Under the pieces are notes generated by a model that saw only the letters and a program-made list of their open reading frames with translations, was not told the origin of the DNA and ran no database searches. This document shows, in pieces, positions 35,878 through 45,108 of a DNA stretch of 64,000 bases; the stretch's first letter is position 1; each line of letters starts with the position of its first letter. The position numbers and the translations under genes are program-made. The DNA is from Megalonaias nervosa (taxonomy: Eukaryota; Mollusca; Bivalvia; Unionida; Unionidae), in assembly GCA_016617855.1 (NCBI GenBank), contig JAECUM010004980.1, positions 34,876-98,875 of the forward strand. The letters are read 5' to 3'.

Positions 35878-36466
35878 TCTCCAAACATTCTTTCGAAAAA
35901 GCTTGACACTTATGGCTGCCTAATACTTGTCGTAAAGTTACATAAAATTGTAAGGGAAACTTATGAACTTAGTGAAACACCCGTAGTCACCTACGAACAT
36001 CATGCATAAAATCTTAAGAAAATCTTGGGCTTACGTTGTTTTGTGAAACGGGTCACTGGACCGTAAAGTATTTATAAAAATGTGATATTGAGGTATTATT
36101 TTTATTCTATTTAATTTTCTATTATATTTTACTGAATAATAAATAGAATTTAATGCATTTGAGCTAATCAGTCTTTAAAGGTCACTGGCCACCTATATTG
36201 TTCAAACGTGTGATATTATTAAAGTCATAAACAAAACACATTTGTTATGTATGCACAACATAAAAATGTTTAATTAGACTTAAAAATCTGCTTTTTTTTT
36301 TTAAATGAAAAAATTATTCGTGCAATCTCCGTAACAATCGGTAGTTTCCGCATGCCAAAAATGGATCTGATGTACATTTATCCCTTCTATTCAACCGAGC
36401 CATTCAAGTGTTTCCCCATATAAATGTCTGTGATATATCTTACGATCGTGCTTTTGTACAGCAAAT

Positions 36467-36594
36467 ATGGTGCACTGTGTTGCATATGGATGTAACCAAA
36501 AGAGTGATGATGGAAAAAAGGGTTCATTCTTTTTCCGAAAGACACTGTTTACCAGAAAAAAAAAGTGGATTCAAGCTGTGGGATCTAATAGGGT
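36467..36594 (+). CDS. THAP-type zinc-finger exon (partial)
   Basis: The ATG at 36467 opens MVHCVAYGCNQKSDDGKKG, followed by SFFFRKTLFTRKKKWIQAVG. This matches the first half of a THAP domain (C-x4-C pair at the N-terminus, F-x-F, and the invariant Trp in KKWIQAV). The second C-x2-H pair is absent, but GTGAGG directly after the AATAG codon region at ~36594 is a plausible splice donor, as THAP domains are often split there. Reading on without splicing stops at 36634. It could belong to a host transcription factor or a P-element-like transposase. The longer open frame at 36408-36596 in another frame is a shadow. Confidence 0.55.
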
Positions 36595-37613
36595 GAGGGG
36601 ATGGGAAAGTTGTATCATTTATGCCGGATTATAGTCAATTTGACCCAAAGACAATTCGGCCCAACTCAAAGACAATTCGGCTCAACTTAACAATAGCTTG
36701 AACAAGTCCTTTTTCTTCAAACAACAAGTAGATACTATGTAAGATATGTTTTAGGAATAGGTTTTGGGAAAAAAACTAAATTTAAACGAACTATTTGATA
36801 TTCTTTCAAAGAAAATAATCATACTTCATAACGTACATATATATGAGAGAAAACACAAACTGACATATCTTGCTCGTTCTAATTAGAATATTTATATACA
36901 TTTTTTATGCTTAAAAAATATATGCATCTGCACAATGACATTCTCAATTTAAGTCTTCCGGTCAAATTATCAATATTGATTTATTAAGCAATAAAACTTA
37001 ACAGATAATATTCTACAGAAAACGTATACATTTTTCTAAGGGTAGTGTACATGAGATATTATAACAAATATATTTAATTTTAGGCTTCACGTTGTAACAC
37101 TGCTGCATATAATACACACTCGATTACACATGAAAGAGAGAGAGAATAATGTTGAGCATTTTTTTAGTGTTGCTGCAATATGAAGCACTTACCAGTTAAT
37201 TGTATTGTTTGTTTTTATTTTTCAAGTTGTCTTAGTGTGTGCGCGCGTAAATTAAAAGCTTGTCATTACTAATTAATATCGTCAGTCATATCTGATCCAT
37301 TATTCCATACAAATAAGAAAGGAAATAATTTTGTGTTGAATTTGTGCCCCCCCCCCCCGCCCTTGCATGGTACAGAAAAATTAATAAACATACACTTATT
37401 TGAAAATAAAATGAAAGAAACTAACCTTGCATTGTTATCATTTGTTCCTTCTTTTTCATCCTGCGAAATTTAGTAAAGAAACAAATCTATCCACGAACTC
37501 CGTATATGTAGTGGATGCCGGCTTGCGTATGCATCCTTACTGTAGTGTGTATCGTTTATGTCAAATAACAAAATCGCAAAAGAGATGAAAATATCACCCG
37601 ATTGCTTGAAGGC

Positions 37614-37768
37614 AGCAGCAGAGAGGGTGAACAGACCAAGGCGGCGCGCAAAAATAAAGGTTCCTACAAAAAATAAAAAAATAAGGTCGATAAAGTCAAA
37701 CTGAGGTTTCTTTTTCAAACTATAGGCTGAGTCGTTTGCATACTGTTGGTCTCACCCTCTCTGCTGCT
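37614..37768. repeat. Terminal palindrome at the left end of element B
   Basis: AGCAGCAGAGAGGGTGAACA plus GACC (37614-37637) is inverted as GGTCTCACCCTCTCTGCTGC plus T (37748-37768), with a ~110 bp loop. The outer arm is the presumed element end. Confidence 0.65.
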
Positions 37769-37794
37769 ATAATTAAATAATTATTATACCAATA

Positions 37795-38736
37795 ATGATT
37801 GGTGAAGCTCACTCAGCTAGACTAGCTCGAGAGTGATTAGAGGCAATACGAAAATATCTTCCACTTCATAATGGTGTTAAACAACAATTACGGGCGCGTC
37901 AACAAACACAAGAAGAATTTGCAGAATCCGCATAGGAATTATTTAAGCCGATTACAAAAACCACTAAAGGTATTCTTCCCGTGTTGGAAAAAACCGCTGA
38001 AGCAACTGGAAAAATAGCAGAGCGAACTAAGAAAACAAAAAAAAAAACAAAACAAAAAAAAAAAATTCTGCGAAAACTTCCCGCTGAAATAGCTGCGGTT
38101 CAACCAGTGCAAGAAATACCTGAGGATACAGACCAAGCGGAGGGTGATATACCAGAACCAGAACCAGAACTAGAACCAGGAGTAAGAACCAAGGTTAATC
38201 TGGCTGATGAATTTACCGAATACGCTATTAATGCTATTGGACAGATCAAAAATCCAAAACAATTAGCTGCGACTGCTGTGAAAAGTTATGATAATCGAGT
38301 GCAATTTTTAAAATCTGAATACGCTGATGATCCCGTAAGTCGTGATAATTGGTACAAATGGATATACCGCATGTACTACAACGTTGATCAAGTTCGAAAT
38401 AGTGATACAAGATATATTTCATTTATTCATGAAGTAGATAAACATATTGCGTGGATGCAACTACCACCAGAGCAACGACAGCAAATAATACAACAACAAA
38501 AACAACATGTCCGCAGCTCAACTGGAAGTGGTATTGGTACAGGTGCCAGGGGGAGTGGTCTTGTTACTTGTCCCGGTAATGTCCTTGCCGATGTTGAAAG
38601 ACTAGAAATCCTCATTGGCGGAAAACGAGCCGGTAATAATTCTCCAGAAATCATTAATGAAGCAGCTGCTATTTGTCAACGATTATTTACAGGAGGTATC
38701 ATGGATAGTAACGTGTATCGGTCCCTAATAAATTAA
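37795..38736 (+). pseudogene. Scaffold-like lysine-rich protein, pseudogene (element B)
   Basis: From the ATG at 37795 the frame reads MIGEAHSARLARE and contains two stops (TGA ~37840, TAG ~37933) before a long open part from 37981. That part has a lysine-rich coil (KKTKKKTKQKKK), a glutamate/proline segment with PEPEPELEPG, a glutamine-rich stretch and a C-terminal helical block (ADVERLEILIGGKR). The C-terminus resembles that of the 45814-46883 gene in A in spacing and hydrophobicity. Its place before the virion genes suggests a structural or scaffolding role; this is inferred. Confidence 0.5.
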
Positions 38737-38790
38737 ATCGCTAATGATTACCACAGTGATTAAACAGTTAGATATAATTACTATAATAAG

Positions 38791-39228
38791 ATGATTATAC
38801 ATGTTGCTCAACGTTGTCCAGCTATGGTCAGGGTGATAAATTCGAGATAACCTACATATAAAACATTCTACGGAGATGGGCTCGGTGATGTTGTTTAGGG
38901 TTTATTCAGAAGGATAGCTCCGAAAGCAATACCGATTGCAAAGCAACTGGGCATGAGAGCCATTGATGTTATTCGTGAAAAAGGTATTGGTGCTGCCAGT
39001 GACGTTGCCAGTAAAGCATTCTCTGCAATCAAGGATAGACTAGCACGATTAGTACGACGAAAACCTCAGCCACCAGCAAAATTACCCAGCACTGAAGTGA
39101 TGCCTGCACATGTTAGTAAAATAATAAATCAAGCCGCAAATCAAAAACTAGCAGAGTTAGCCAATGACAAAGAAAAAAACATAGCAGCAAGTCTGATGGC
39201 AGGAAGTGGTCTTCGTATTAGACGATGA
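38791..39228 (+). pseudogene. pVI-like virion protein, pseudogene (element B)
   Basis: A single frame from the ATG at 38791 has two nonsense codons (TAA ~38848, TAG ~38896). It contains FYGDGLGDVV, an amphipathic IAPKAIPIAKQLGM block and a basic middle (RLARLVRRKPQPP). The position directly before the capsid gene and the hydrophobic-then-basic composition recall adenovirus pVI, which links capsid and core and disrupts membranes. The final TGA overlaps the capsid ATG (ATGA). Confidence 0.5.
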
Positions 39229-40630
39229 CCAATAACATAAATATGTTCAAACGTGTATCTGATCCCGCATTTGATATGGATGCACCAATTCTCAAGGATG
39301 AATCCGTTCGGGATTATCAATATTATTCTTATGACGCACGACAGCCAAATCAGTGTGGAAGAATTGAATTACAAGTTCAAGATACGAGTAGATATTTCTT
39401 ACCCGCTGAAGCATTCATCGAAGTAGAAGGTCAAATTTTAAAATCAATCGATAATACAGCATATGGAGATAATGTTAGTGTTGGTTTTGTCAATAATGGC
39501 ATCATCGCGTTGTTCGACAGAGCTACGTACATGATCGACGGAAGAAATATTGAATCGATTCAAAATAATGTTGACGTTGCCACGACGATACTTGGCCTTG
39601 CAAGGTACAGTGTCGATTACTCAAGATCAACTGGTCCATCAATGATGTTTACCAAGGACACTTCTGACCACCCTAACTACGTACCATATGACATAAGACG
39701 ACCAAAGAAAGGTACAGCTGCTGCTGACGACGCTGACGTTGCTCCTGTGGTTTATGGTGCCAATCCAAATTTCAACTTAGGATTCGCATCACGTCGAGCA
39801 ATGTTGCAAGGTAACGAAAGAAGATTTTCTTGCGCGATTCCATTATGGCATATATTTGGATTTTGTAGACATGTTAGAAAAGTTTTTTTTGGAGCCAAAC
39901 ATGAAGTTACGCTCGTACGAAAAGTCGCCGATGATGCAATATAGCGACCCGCCGGTGATGCTGGTAAAGTAATTCTGACAAAAATTTCATTGTGGATGCC
40001 AGTAATGACTCCATCGATAACTGAAGAAGAACGTTTACTCGCTTTCATGAACAGAGGCGGCAAGTCGACGTTATCATGGTTAACAACAACCACAAATGCT
40101 GTTCAAAGTGCAATTAATGGTTTATTTACATGGCAGATAACATCAAACACGGTATCTCTGCACCACGACATATATTCGTTGCGCTTCAAGATACCGCACG
40201 AGAAAAAAATCAAACGCGCAGTATAATGATATTTGACAAAGTCGGTGTTTCCGAGGTTTCATTGAGAATAAACGGACATCAAGAACCAGCCGAGGATATT
40301 TTGTTGAATTTCGAGCAAAATCATGTGGCGCGTACATATCATCGATTGATGTCGTTTATGGGGCGTGATCAAAATGTTGATACTGGCTTACAAATATCAC
40401 AGCTAGATTTTACAACGCTATATCCGATTTATTATTTTTTGCTGGAACATTTGGATTTGTTTAGACAGTCCGTCGTTGACATATATTTTCGAACTCGTGT
40501 GACGTCAGGGGGTGTTAATTACAGAGCAATCGCCGTTATACTCAGCGATAAAACAATGTTACTTGAAGGTGTTGGTGGACGAATGAGAGTCGTTGATGCC
40601 CCAGTGGAAAATATGCACGCGTTAATTTAG
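39225..40630 (+). pseudogene. Major capsid protein (double jelly roll), pseudogene (element B)
   Basis: The gene opens at 39225 (ATGA overlap) or at MFKRVSDPAFDMDAP 18 nt later. It is open to a single nonsense codon (TAG at ~39942, after VADDAI), continues in the same frame as KISLWMPVMTPSI, and needs one frameshift near 40145 to reach APRHIFVALQD and the C-terminal GVGGRMRVVDAP. IPLWHIFGFCRHVRK and QLDFTTLYPIYYF are shared with C and, more loosely, with the capsid protein of A. With one stop and one shift it is the least damaged pseudogene of B. Confidence 0.8.
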
Positions 40631-40650
40631 AAGTCAGAAATATATCATAA

Positions 40651-41118
40651 ATGTCATATCATCATGTTAGTGTCAGTCTGACTCCTGGTCAAATTAAAAG
40701 ACTTCAGTCAGCATCAGCGAAGCGATGTGGAGTAAAAATATCACTGACACAAGAACAAATCACAGGTGGTCCAAATAAATTATCGCTGACGGAGCGTCAA
40801 CTTAAACATTTCAACGAAGCCAAACAATCAAAGAAAGGTATACGCGTAAATCTTTCTGCGGGTGCCATCAAAAACATTGCTAAGACAGGTGGTTTATTTC
40901 CACTTCCTGCAGCTATTCCTAGAATAATAGCCGCTGCAGCCCCAGCTGTTGCAAAAGCAGCTGCGTTAGGTGCAGTTGGAACAGCTGCTGAAATGGCATT
41001 AAAGAAAGCAACAGGGAAAGGATTAATAAAAAGAAGACGACGATCCCGAACAGGTCTAGGTCTGAGACTTCCAGGAACTCGATACGGGAAAGGATTAAGA
41101 ATTCCAGGGACTCGTTGA
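40651..41118 (+). CDS. pX-like core/virion protein, 155 aa (element B)
   Basis: An intact frame has an N-terminal half with repeated motifs (VSLTPGQIKRLQSA, ISLTQEQITGG, LSLTERQLKHF, VNLSAGAIKNI), about 25-30 residues apart, then TGGLFPLPAAIP and an alanine-rich hydrophobic helix. The basic tail has two copies of a GLRxPGTR motif. The GG before the hydrophobic part resembles adenain processing sites, and the tail motif recurs in the small pX gene of element A (LMLPGTRR). It probably binds DNA or capsid inside the virion. The stop overlaps the protease start region. Confidence 0.55.
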   Translation: MSYHHVSVSLTPGQIKRLQSASAKRCGVKISLTQEQITGGPNKLSLTERQLKHFNEAKQSKKGIRVNLSAGAIKNIAKTGGLFPLPAAIPRIIAAAAPAVAKAAALGAVGTAAEMALKKATGKGLIKRRRRSRTGLGLRLPGTRYGKGLRIPGTR

Positions 41119-41495
41119 TTTTCCCGTTGTCCAATTTTGACTTACTCGATGCTGCTACGCGATTAAATATAAAAAATTTCAGAGGTGTTTTTATTCGTGA
41201 TCAATTACCACACAAACCAAATTCGATTGAAACCGGTATCATTAATCTCGATAAAAACTCTGGTCCAGGTACTCAATGGGTTGCGTACGCGATTGATCCA
41301 CGTGGTATTGTTTATTTCGACTCGTACGGACTGGCACCACCAAAAGAATTTTTAAATATATCGACTGACTTCAAAATATTCCAGTCTGGTATTCAACGCT
41401 ACCAACACAAACATTAACGGATCCTCCAATATGTGGCCGTGAAGCACTGGCGGTACTTGACGCTGTATCAAGATAAAAAAACCCACCTCATAAAA
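41115..41495 (+). pseudogene. Adenain-like cysteine protease, pseudogene (element B)
   Basis: The frame starts with TTG where an ATGA overlap with the core-protein stop would be expected (TTGA now), then IFPLSNFDLLDAATRLN. SGPGTQWVAYAID has Gln at the catalytic His position (C has GTHW). VYFDSYGLAPP is kept. A frameshift at ~41370 precedes LTDPPICGREALAVLDA and a stop at ~41475. Start loss, His loss and frameshift each argue against activity. Confidence 0.65.
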
Positions 41496-41553
41496 CTACA
41501 CGCATACACTAGTGCACGCGCGAGTTCTGTTTTAAATAATCGCTAATCATATA

Positions 41554-42561
41554 ATGGTAGATATTTACGGAAGATCAGCTAAAGCCCGAACATCGTTCGG
41601 AACCCAAGAAGCACCAGGTGAAGATTTACTCAAGCGAGTAACAAGGCAGATAAATGATGAATTATCTGACCTGCTCAATCTTCCCAACGTTAATCAAAAC
41701 GAACTTGTTGTATTTCAAAACCATGAAGGAAAATTGAAGACGAGTAATATTTCAATCAATGATATTATTATTCGTAATGGGTTATCGCGAGAAGGTCTTG
41801 TTGCTGTATATGACAAAGAGGGCAAACTTGTTCCTAGTGTTGTTACTCCGTCGTCGATCCGAGATAGCATAAGTGAACGAGTGTTAAAAACCGGTGATGT
41901 AATGAACGGCGTCATTAACATGAATAACAATAAAATTATTAATGTAGGAGAACCAACAGATAATTTCGACGCTGCAACAAAAAAATATGTATACGATAAC
42001 AATATTCCGATGACAACTTCGTTGTTGACTATCATTGATGGAATGACCGCATTTAGAACTGAATTTTTTAATCATGTACAACTGTTTGTGAATTTTCGCA
42101 GAAACGTAAACAGAACCACTAATGAATTTTTTGGAAGTCCACCAACCGTTGATATTAAACTCGCAGACACTAACATGAAACTCAACGATATTGTCAGTGG
42201 AATTCCTAATATTATTCAAAACACTAATCTGATTAAAATTCCTCACGCGCAGATTAACAATATAGTATACACAGTATCATCAGGATCATCAACGTGGACA
42301 CCAAGCGATAACACTATCAAACATACCGCAGAAGTAACAGGCGTGTACAGGCTGTCCGTATTTAGTTCTGCAAAATTTAGGATATTTGCTACATTTTCAT
42401 GGCGTCATTCAACCGATAATTTTTCTGGAACCGTGTCTGTTATATTGAATAAAGATAACGAAGAAATATTTATACTGGAACCATCCGATAAAAAACTAAC
42501 CACAGCGTCTTACTGGTGGCGTCTGGAATTTGTTGCTGAAACACCTCAATTAATTATTTAA
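41554..42561 (+). CDS. Fibre-like protein, 335 aa (element B)
   Basis: An intact frame after TATAATG opens MVDIYGRSAKARTSFG. Residues ~30-75 form a conserved capsid-proximal region with VNQNELVVFQNHEGKLKTSN. One shaft-type repeat follows at ~110-145 (VMNGVINMNNNKIINVGEP, then DAATKKYV). The C-terminal head (~230-335) contains GVYRLSVFSSAKF, FSWRHSTDNFSG and ASYWWRLEFVAETPQL. The likely job is attachment to the host cell as a trimer. The head is strikingly like that of the fibre in A, coded on the other strand there. Confidence 0.6.
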   Translation: MVDIYGRSAKARTSFGTQEAPGEDLLKRVTRQINDELSDLLNLPNVNQNELVVFQNHEGKLKTSNISINDIIIRNGLSREGLVAVYDKEGKLVPSVVTPSSIRDSISERVLKTGDVMNGVINMNNNKIINVGEPTDNFDAATKKYVYDNNIPMTTSLLTIIDGMTAFRTEFFNHVQLFVNFRRNVNRTTNEFFGSPPTVDIKLADTNMKLNDIVSGIPNIIQNTNLIKIPHAQINNIVYTVSSGSSTWTPSDNTIKHTAEVTGVYRLSVFSSAKFRIFATFSWRHSTDNFSGTVSVILNKDNEEIFILEPSDKKLTTASYWWRLEFVAETPQLII

Positions 42562-42570
42562 TATAGTATA

Positions 42571-42893
42571 ATGATAGATGTTCAACGATACAGATACAAT
42601 CAAGTATGTGCGTGGCAAACTAAACAAAAAAATATCATTGACGATTACACAATAAAAGTGAAAAAATATCGGCGGCGTGTAGTTGTCGTTGACATAGTTG
42701 TCTATTCAGTTTCTGCGCTCATTGCTGGAACTGGTGTAATATTGTCAACGTTGACAGCGTCAGTGCCGATCGTTGTAACGATTATCGTTTCATCTGCAAC
42801 AACTATCGCGGGTATTTTTAATATTATTGCAAAGAAGATAGATACATGCACGAACACAAAATTACACGAGTATGTGGTAAAATTACGTACAGC
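42571..42893 (+). pseudogene. Two-helix membrane protein, 5' part, split by element A
   Basis: The frame opens MIDVQRYRYNQVCAWQTK and has two hydrophobic segments (VVDIVVYSVSALIAGTGVI and VPIVVTIIVSSATTIAGI), then IIAKKIDTC. At 42893 the element A insertion cuts the gene, and its remainder is at 60268-60424. The direct repeat TACAGC flanks the insertion. Topology resembles small viral membrane proteins or SLATT-like two-helix proteins; function unknown. Confidence 0.7.
42888..42893. repeat. Target-site duplication of element A, left copy (TACAGC)
   Basis: TACAGC here is repeated at 60262-60267. Six base pairs is the size expected for Polintons. Five of the six positions (ACAGC) are unambiguous whichever terminal base is assigned to the element. 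Confidence 0.85.
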
Positions 42894-43402
42894 AGTAGTA
42901 TGAATAGATGATGATCCTCTCTCAGAGACCCCCCTGCCCCCCAAAGCGTTCTACGTTAACATCTTTGTCAGCAGCCTTTGTTAGCTCAAAATGATGACTT
43001 TTACACGATAATACATTTTCTGACAAAAATATGCTTTGTGGGCAGGGGTGTCTCTGAGATAGGATGCATCATCTATTCCTACTACTATGTACTTATTAGT
43101 CAAAATGTTATATTAAACAAATGAAATATATATAATGTCTTATTATAAACCATCAATCAGACATATTGGATTTGATCTAACAAATAGATTTTGTAAAAGA
43201 TTTAATTCAATCAAAGCAGCGTCAGCATATACTGGTATAAAACCTAAAATAATAAGCGATTATATTAAAAAAGTAGGCTATCATATATCGCCGAAATATG
43301 GGTCAGTATGGTTATTCGCGACTGAAAATGATATGAGAATAGCGGGTTGGGTAGATGATATGATGACATTTATAGATAACATGGTCGATATATTATTTAA
43401 TA
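42894..43402 (+). repeat. Left terminal inverted repeat of element A
   Basis: It matches the complement of 59757-60261 almost base for base. Within it, an outer arm (42894-42942, GATCCTCTCTCAGAGAC and CCCCCTGCCCCC) pairs with an inner arm (43040-43089, GGGCAGGGGTGTCTCTGAGA). Each end could thus fold into a ~195 bp hairpin. The NUMOD1-like gene starts just inside. Confidence 0.9.
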
Positions 43403-43431
43403 ACGATATTTCTAAAGCCACACAAAATTAA
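43135..43431 (+). CDS. NUMOD1-like DNA-binding protein in the left TIR
   Basis: A 98-residue frame after TATATAATG opens MSYYKPSIRHIGFDLTNRF. FNSIKAASAYTGIKPKIISD resembles the NUMOD1 helix-turn-helix that accompanies HNH/GIY-YIG homing endonucleases, and VGYHISPKYGSVWLF follows. There is no nuclease motif. An almost identical 91-residue copy with a different last few residues lies in the right TIR (59746-60021), because the TIR boundary falls within the last codons. It could bind the element ends; this is inferred from position. Confidence 0.55.
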   Translation: MSYYKPSIRHIGFDLTNRFCKRFNSIKAASAYTGIKPKIISDYIKKVGYHISPKYGSVWLFATENDMRIAGWVDDMMTFIDNMVDILFNNDISKATQN

Positions 43432-43435
43432 ACAT

Positions 43436-43915
43436 CTACTTTTTATTATAATCTTTTTCGTATTTGCTGACTCTCATTGGCAGAATATCTGTTAACATAC
43501 TATCAATAATGCGGAACTCGCGTATTAAATCGTCCATATCATAGTTTATGCCACGCAAGTAAGATCGAATTTGATCAAGTAATTTTTTATAAGTTATACT
43601 TGCTGTTTTGCAAGCATTTTTTTTAGTCGCGACTCGAGGTTCAACTTTTTTACAAGCTGCTGCAAGAGAAACACCGACACCAGATATTATTGATAAAAAC
43701 GGATTTAATGATGCACCACTTGAAATTATACCAGAACCGGTCATTAGCAGCGGTAGATATGATATCACTCGCAGTATTTTTGCGTAGTATTTGTAACATT
43801 TTTTGACGCACCAAAGATTTTTATGATAATATCTGTAATATTGCATTAAGGCGTCAACATCTTGTTTGGGAATGTTTTCTGAAATAAGATTAAAATCGAC
43901 TATATTTTTTTTCAT
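43436..43915 (-). CDS. Two-helix membrane protein, 159 aa (element A)
   Basis: Minus-strand frame after TATATAATG, opening MKKNIVDFNLISENIPK. The middle has two hydrophobic segments (ISYLPLLMTGSGIISSG and LNPFLSIISGVGVSLAAAC), flanked by charged helices. The layout of a long N-terminal helix, hairpin of two membrane segments and helical tail matches the membrane protein of B/C, which there also follows the fibre gene. Probably a virion or host-membrane protein. Confidence 0.55.
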   Translation of the reverse strand: MKKNIVDFNLISENIPKQDVDALMQYYRYYHKNLWCVKKCYKYYAKILRVISYLPLLMTGSGIISSGASLNPFLSIISGVGVSLAAACKKVEPRVATKKNACKTASITYKKLLDQIRSYLRGINYDMDDLIREFRIIDSMLTDILPMRVSKYEKDYNKK

Positions 43916-43950
43916 TATATAATATTTGTTTATATATTTTATACCGTTAT

Positions 43951-45063
43951 TTAAGTAACTAATTCGGGAGTTTCAGATACAAACTCAATACACCACCAAT
44001 AAATCGCTGCGGTTAACTTTTTATCATCCGCTATCAGCATAAACGTTTCCTCGATATCTTTGTTTAACACTATAGACACAATTCCAGAAAAATCATTGGT
44101 TGAATGACGCCATGGAAATGTGGTAAATATAGTGAATTTTGCACTGCTAAACACAGATAATCTATATACACCAGTGACTTCTGCGATGTGTTTAAAAGTG
44201 TTATTTTGCTGCGACCATGTTGCTTTTCCTGATGCGACTGTGCACACGATATTGTTAGCTCGTCCGTGTGGAATTTTAACGAGATTAGTTTTTTGAATAA
44301 TGTTAGGAATGCCACTAATGATATCGTTGAGTCTTGTGTTAATGTCAGCGAGATTAATAATAACAGTTGGTGGAGTTCCAAAAAATTCGTTAATAGTTCT
44401 GTTTAAATTTCTACGAAAATTTAGAAATGTTTGTACGTGATTAATATAATCAGTTCTAAATGCAGCAATTCCATCATTGATTGTTGCTAACGAAGTCGTT
44501 ATTGGAATTTCCTTATCGTCGACGTATTTTTTAGTTGCGGCGTCGAAATCTGTTTCTGGTGTTCTAAGATTATTAATACCGTTGTTGTTCATATTGAGAA
44601 ATGAATACATGATACCACCGCGTACTAATAAGTACTTAGATTCTTGATCGTCGACGTATTTTTTCGTTGTTGCATCTGTATCTGCGGTTGGATTTCCCAG
44701 ATATGTAATTTTTTTTCCTGACATAACAATGTCACCAGTAAATACATCGCCAGCTTTCTTAACATAATCGTTAATAGACTTACCCGAATCTTGTATTTTA
44801 CCTTGATCAGCAAAAGTAACTATATTATTAACAGCCGCGGTGGGAATTCGTACAAGTACATCTGATAGTTGTATATTACTCGTTTTTAATTGTCCTTCTT
44901 TATCTTGGAAAATAACAACTTCGTTTTGATCAACACTTGTGATATTTAATAAATTAGTAATTTCATTTTTGAGCTGATCAATAGTTGCGTACTTAGATAA
45001 GTCACCTTGCTGAGCAGACGATGAATCTCCAACTAATGCTCCAAATTTTGAGTAAAAACTCAT
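43951..45063 (-). CDS. Fibre-like protein, 370 aa (element A)
   Basis: The minus-strand frame opens MSFYSKFGALVGDSSSAQQG. An N-terminal region contains VDQNEVVIFQDKEGQLKTSN, shared with B and C. Two shaft repeats follow: VMSGKKITYLGNP with DATTKKYVDD, and MNNNGINNLRTP with DAATKKYVDD. The head (~265-370) contains GVYRLSVFSSAKF and FVSETPELVT and is very close to the heads in B and C. Likely a trimeric attachment fibre. It is transcribed away from the ATPase gene, with a shared ~45 bp promoter gap. Confidence 0.65.
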   Translation of the reverse strand: MSFYSKFGALVGDSSSAQQGDLSKYATIDQLKNEITNLLNITSVDQNEVVIFQDKEGQLKTSNIQLSDVLVRIPTAAVNNIVTFADQGKIQDSGKSINDYVKKAGDVFTGDIVMSGKKITYLGNPTADTDATTKKYVDDQESKYLLVRGGIMYSFLNMNNNGINNLRTPETDFDAATKKYVDDKEIPITTSLATINDGIAAFRTDYINHVQTFLNFRRNLNRTINEFFGTPPTVIINLADINTRLNDIISGIPNIIQKTNLVKIPHGRANNIVCTVASGKATWSQQNNTFKHIAEVTGVYRLSVFSSAKFTIFTTFPWRHSTNDFSGIVSIVLNKDIEETFMLIADDKKLTAAIYWWCIEFVSETPELVT

Positions 45064-45108
45064 TATTTATTTACTGCTTGACAAAATTATATACCATAAA
45101 ATTGTATA

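Larger units (their letters stand above)
29446..37613. other. Host DNA between elements C and B
   Basis: Apart from the SINEs, microsatellite, MITE and THAP exon listed separately, I see no gene. There are AT-rich stretches, an ATTT repeat at ~32552-32580, a CG-richer block at 32870-33250 containing two similar CACGAGCTGACAGATGTTGT / CGCGAGATGACAGATGTTTT stretches that could be a promoter region, an A-rich block at 33700-33790, a short duplication CCAAAGACAATTCGGC / TCAAAGACAATTCGGC at 36645-36685, and a C10 run near 37350. Confidence 0.5.

Noticed and set aside
36408..36596. 62-codon open frame over the THAP region
   Set aside because: Another frame encodes the recognisable THAP half with its conserved Cys and Trp residues.
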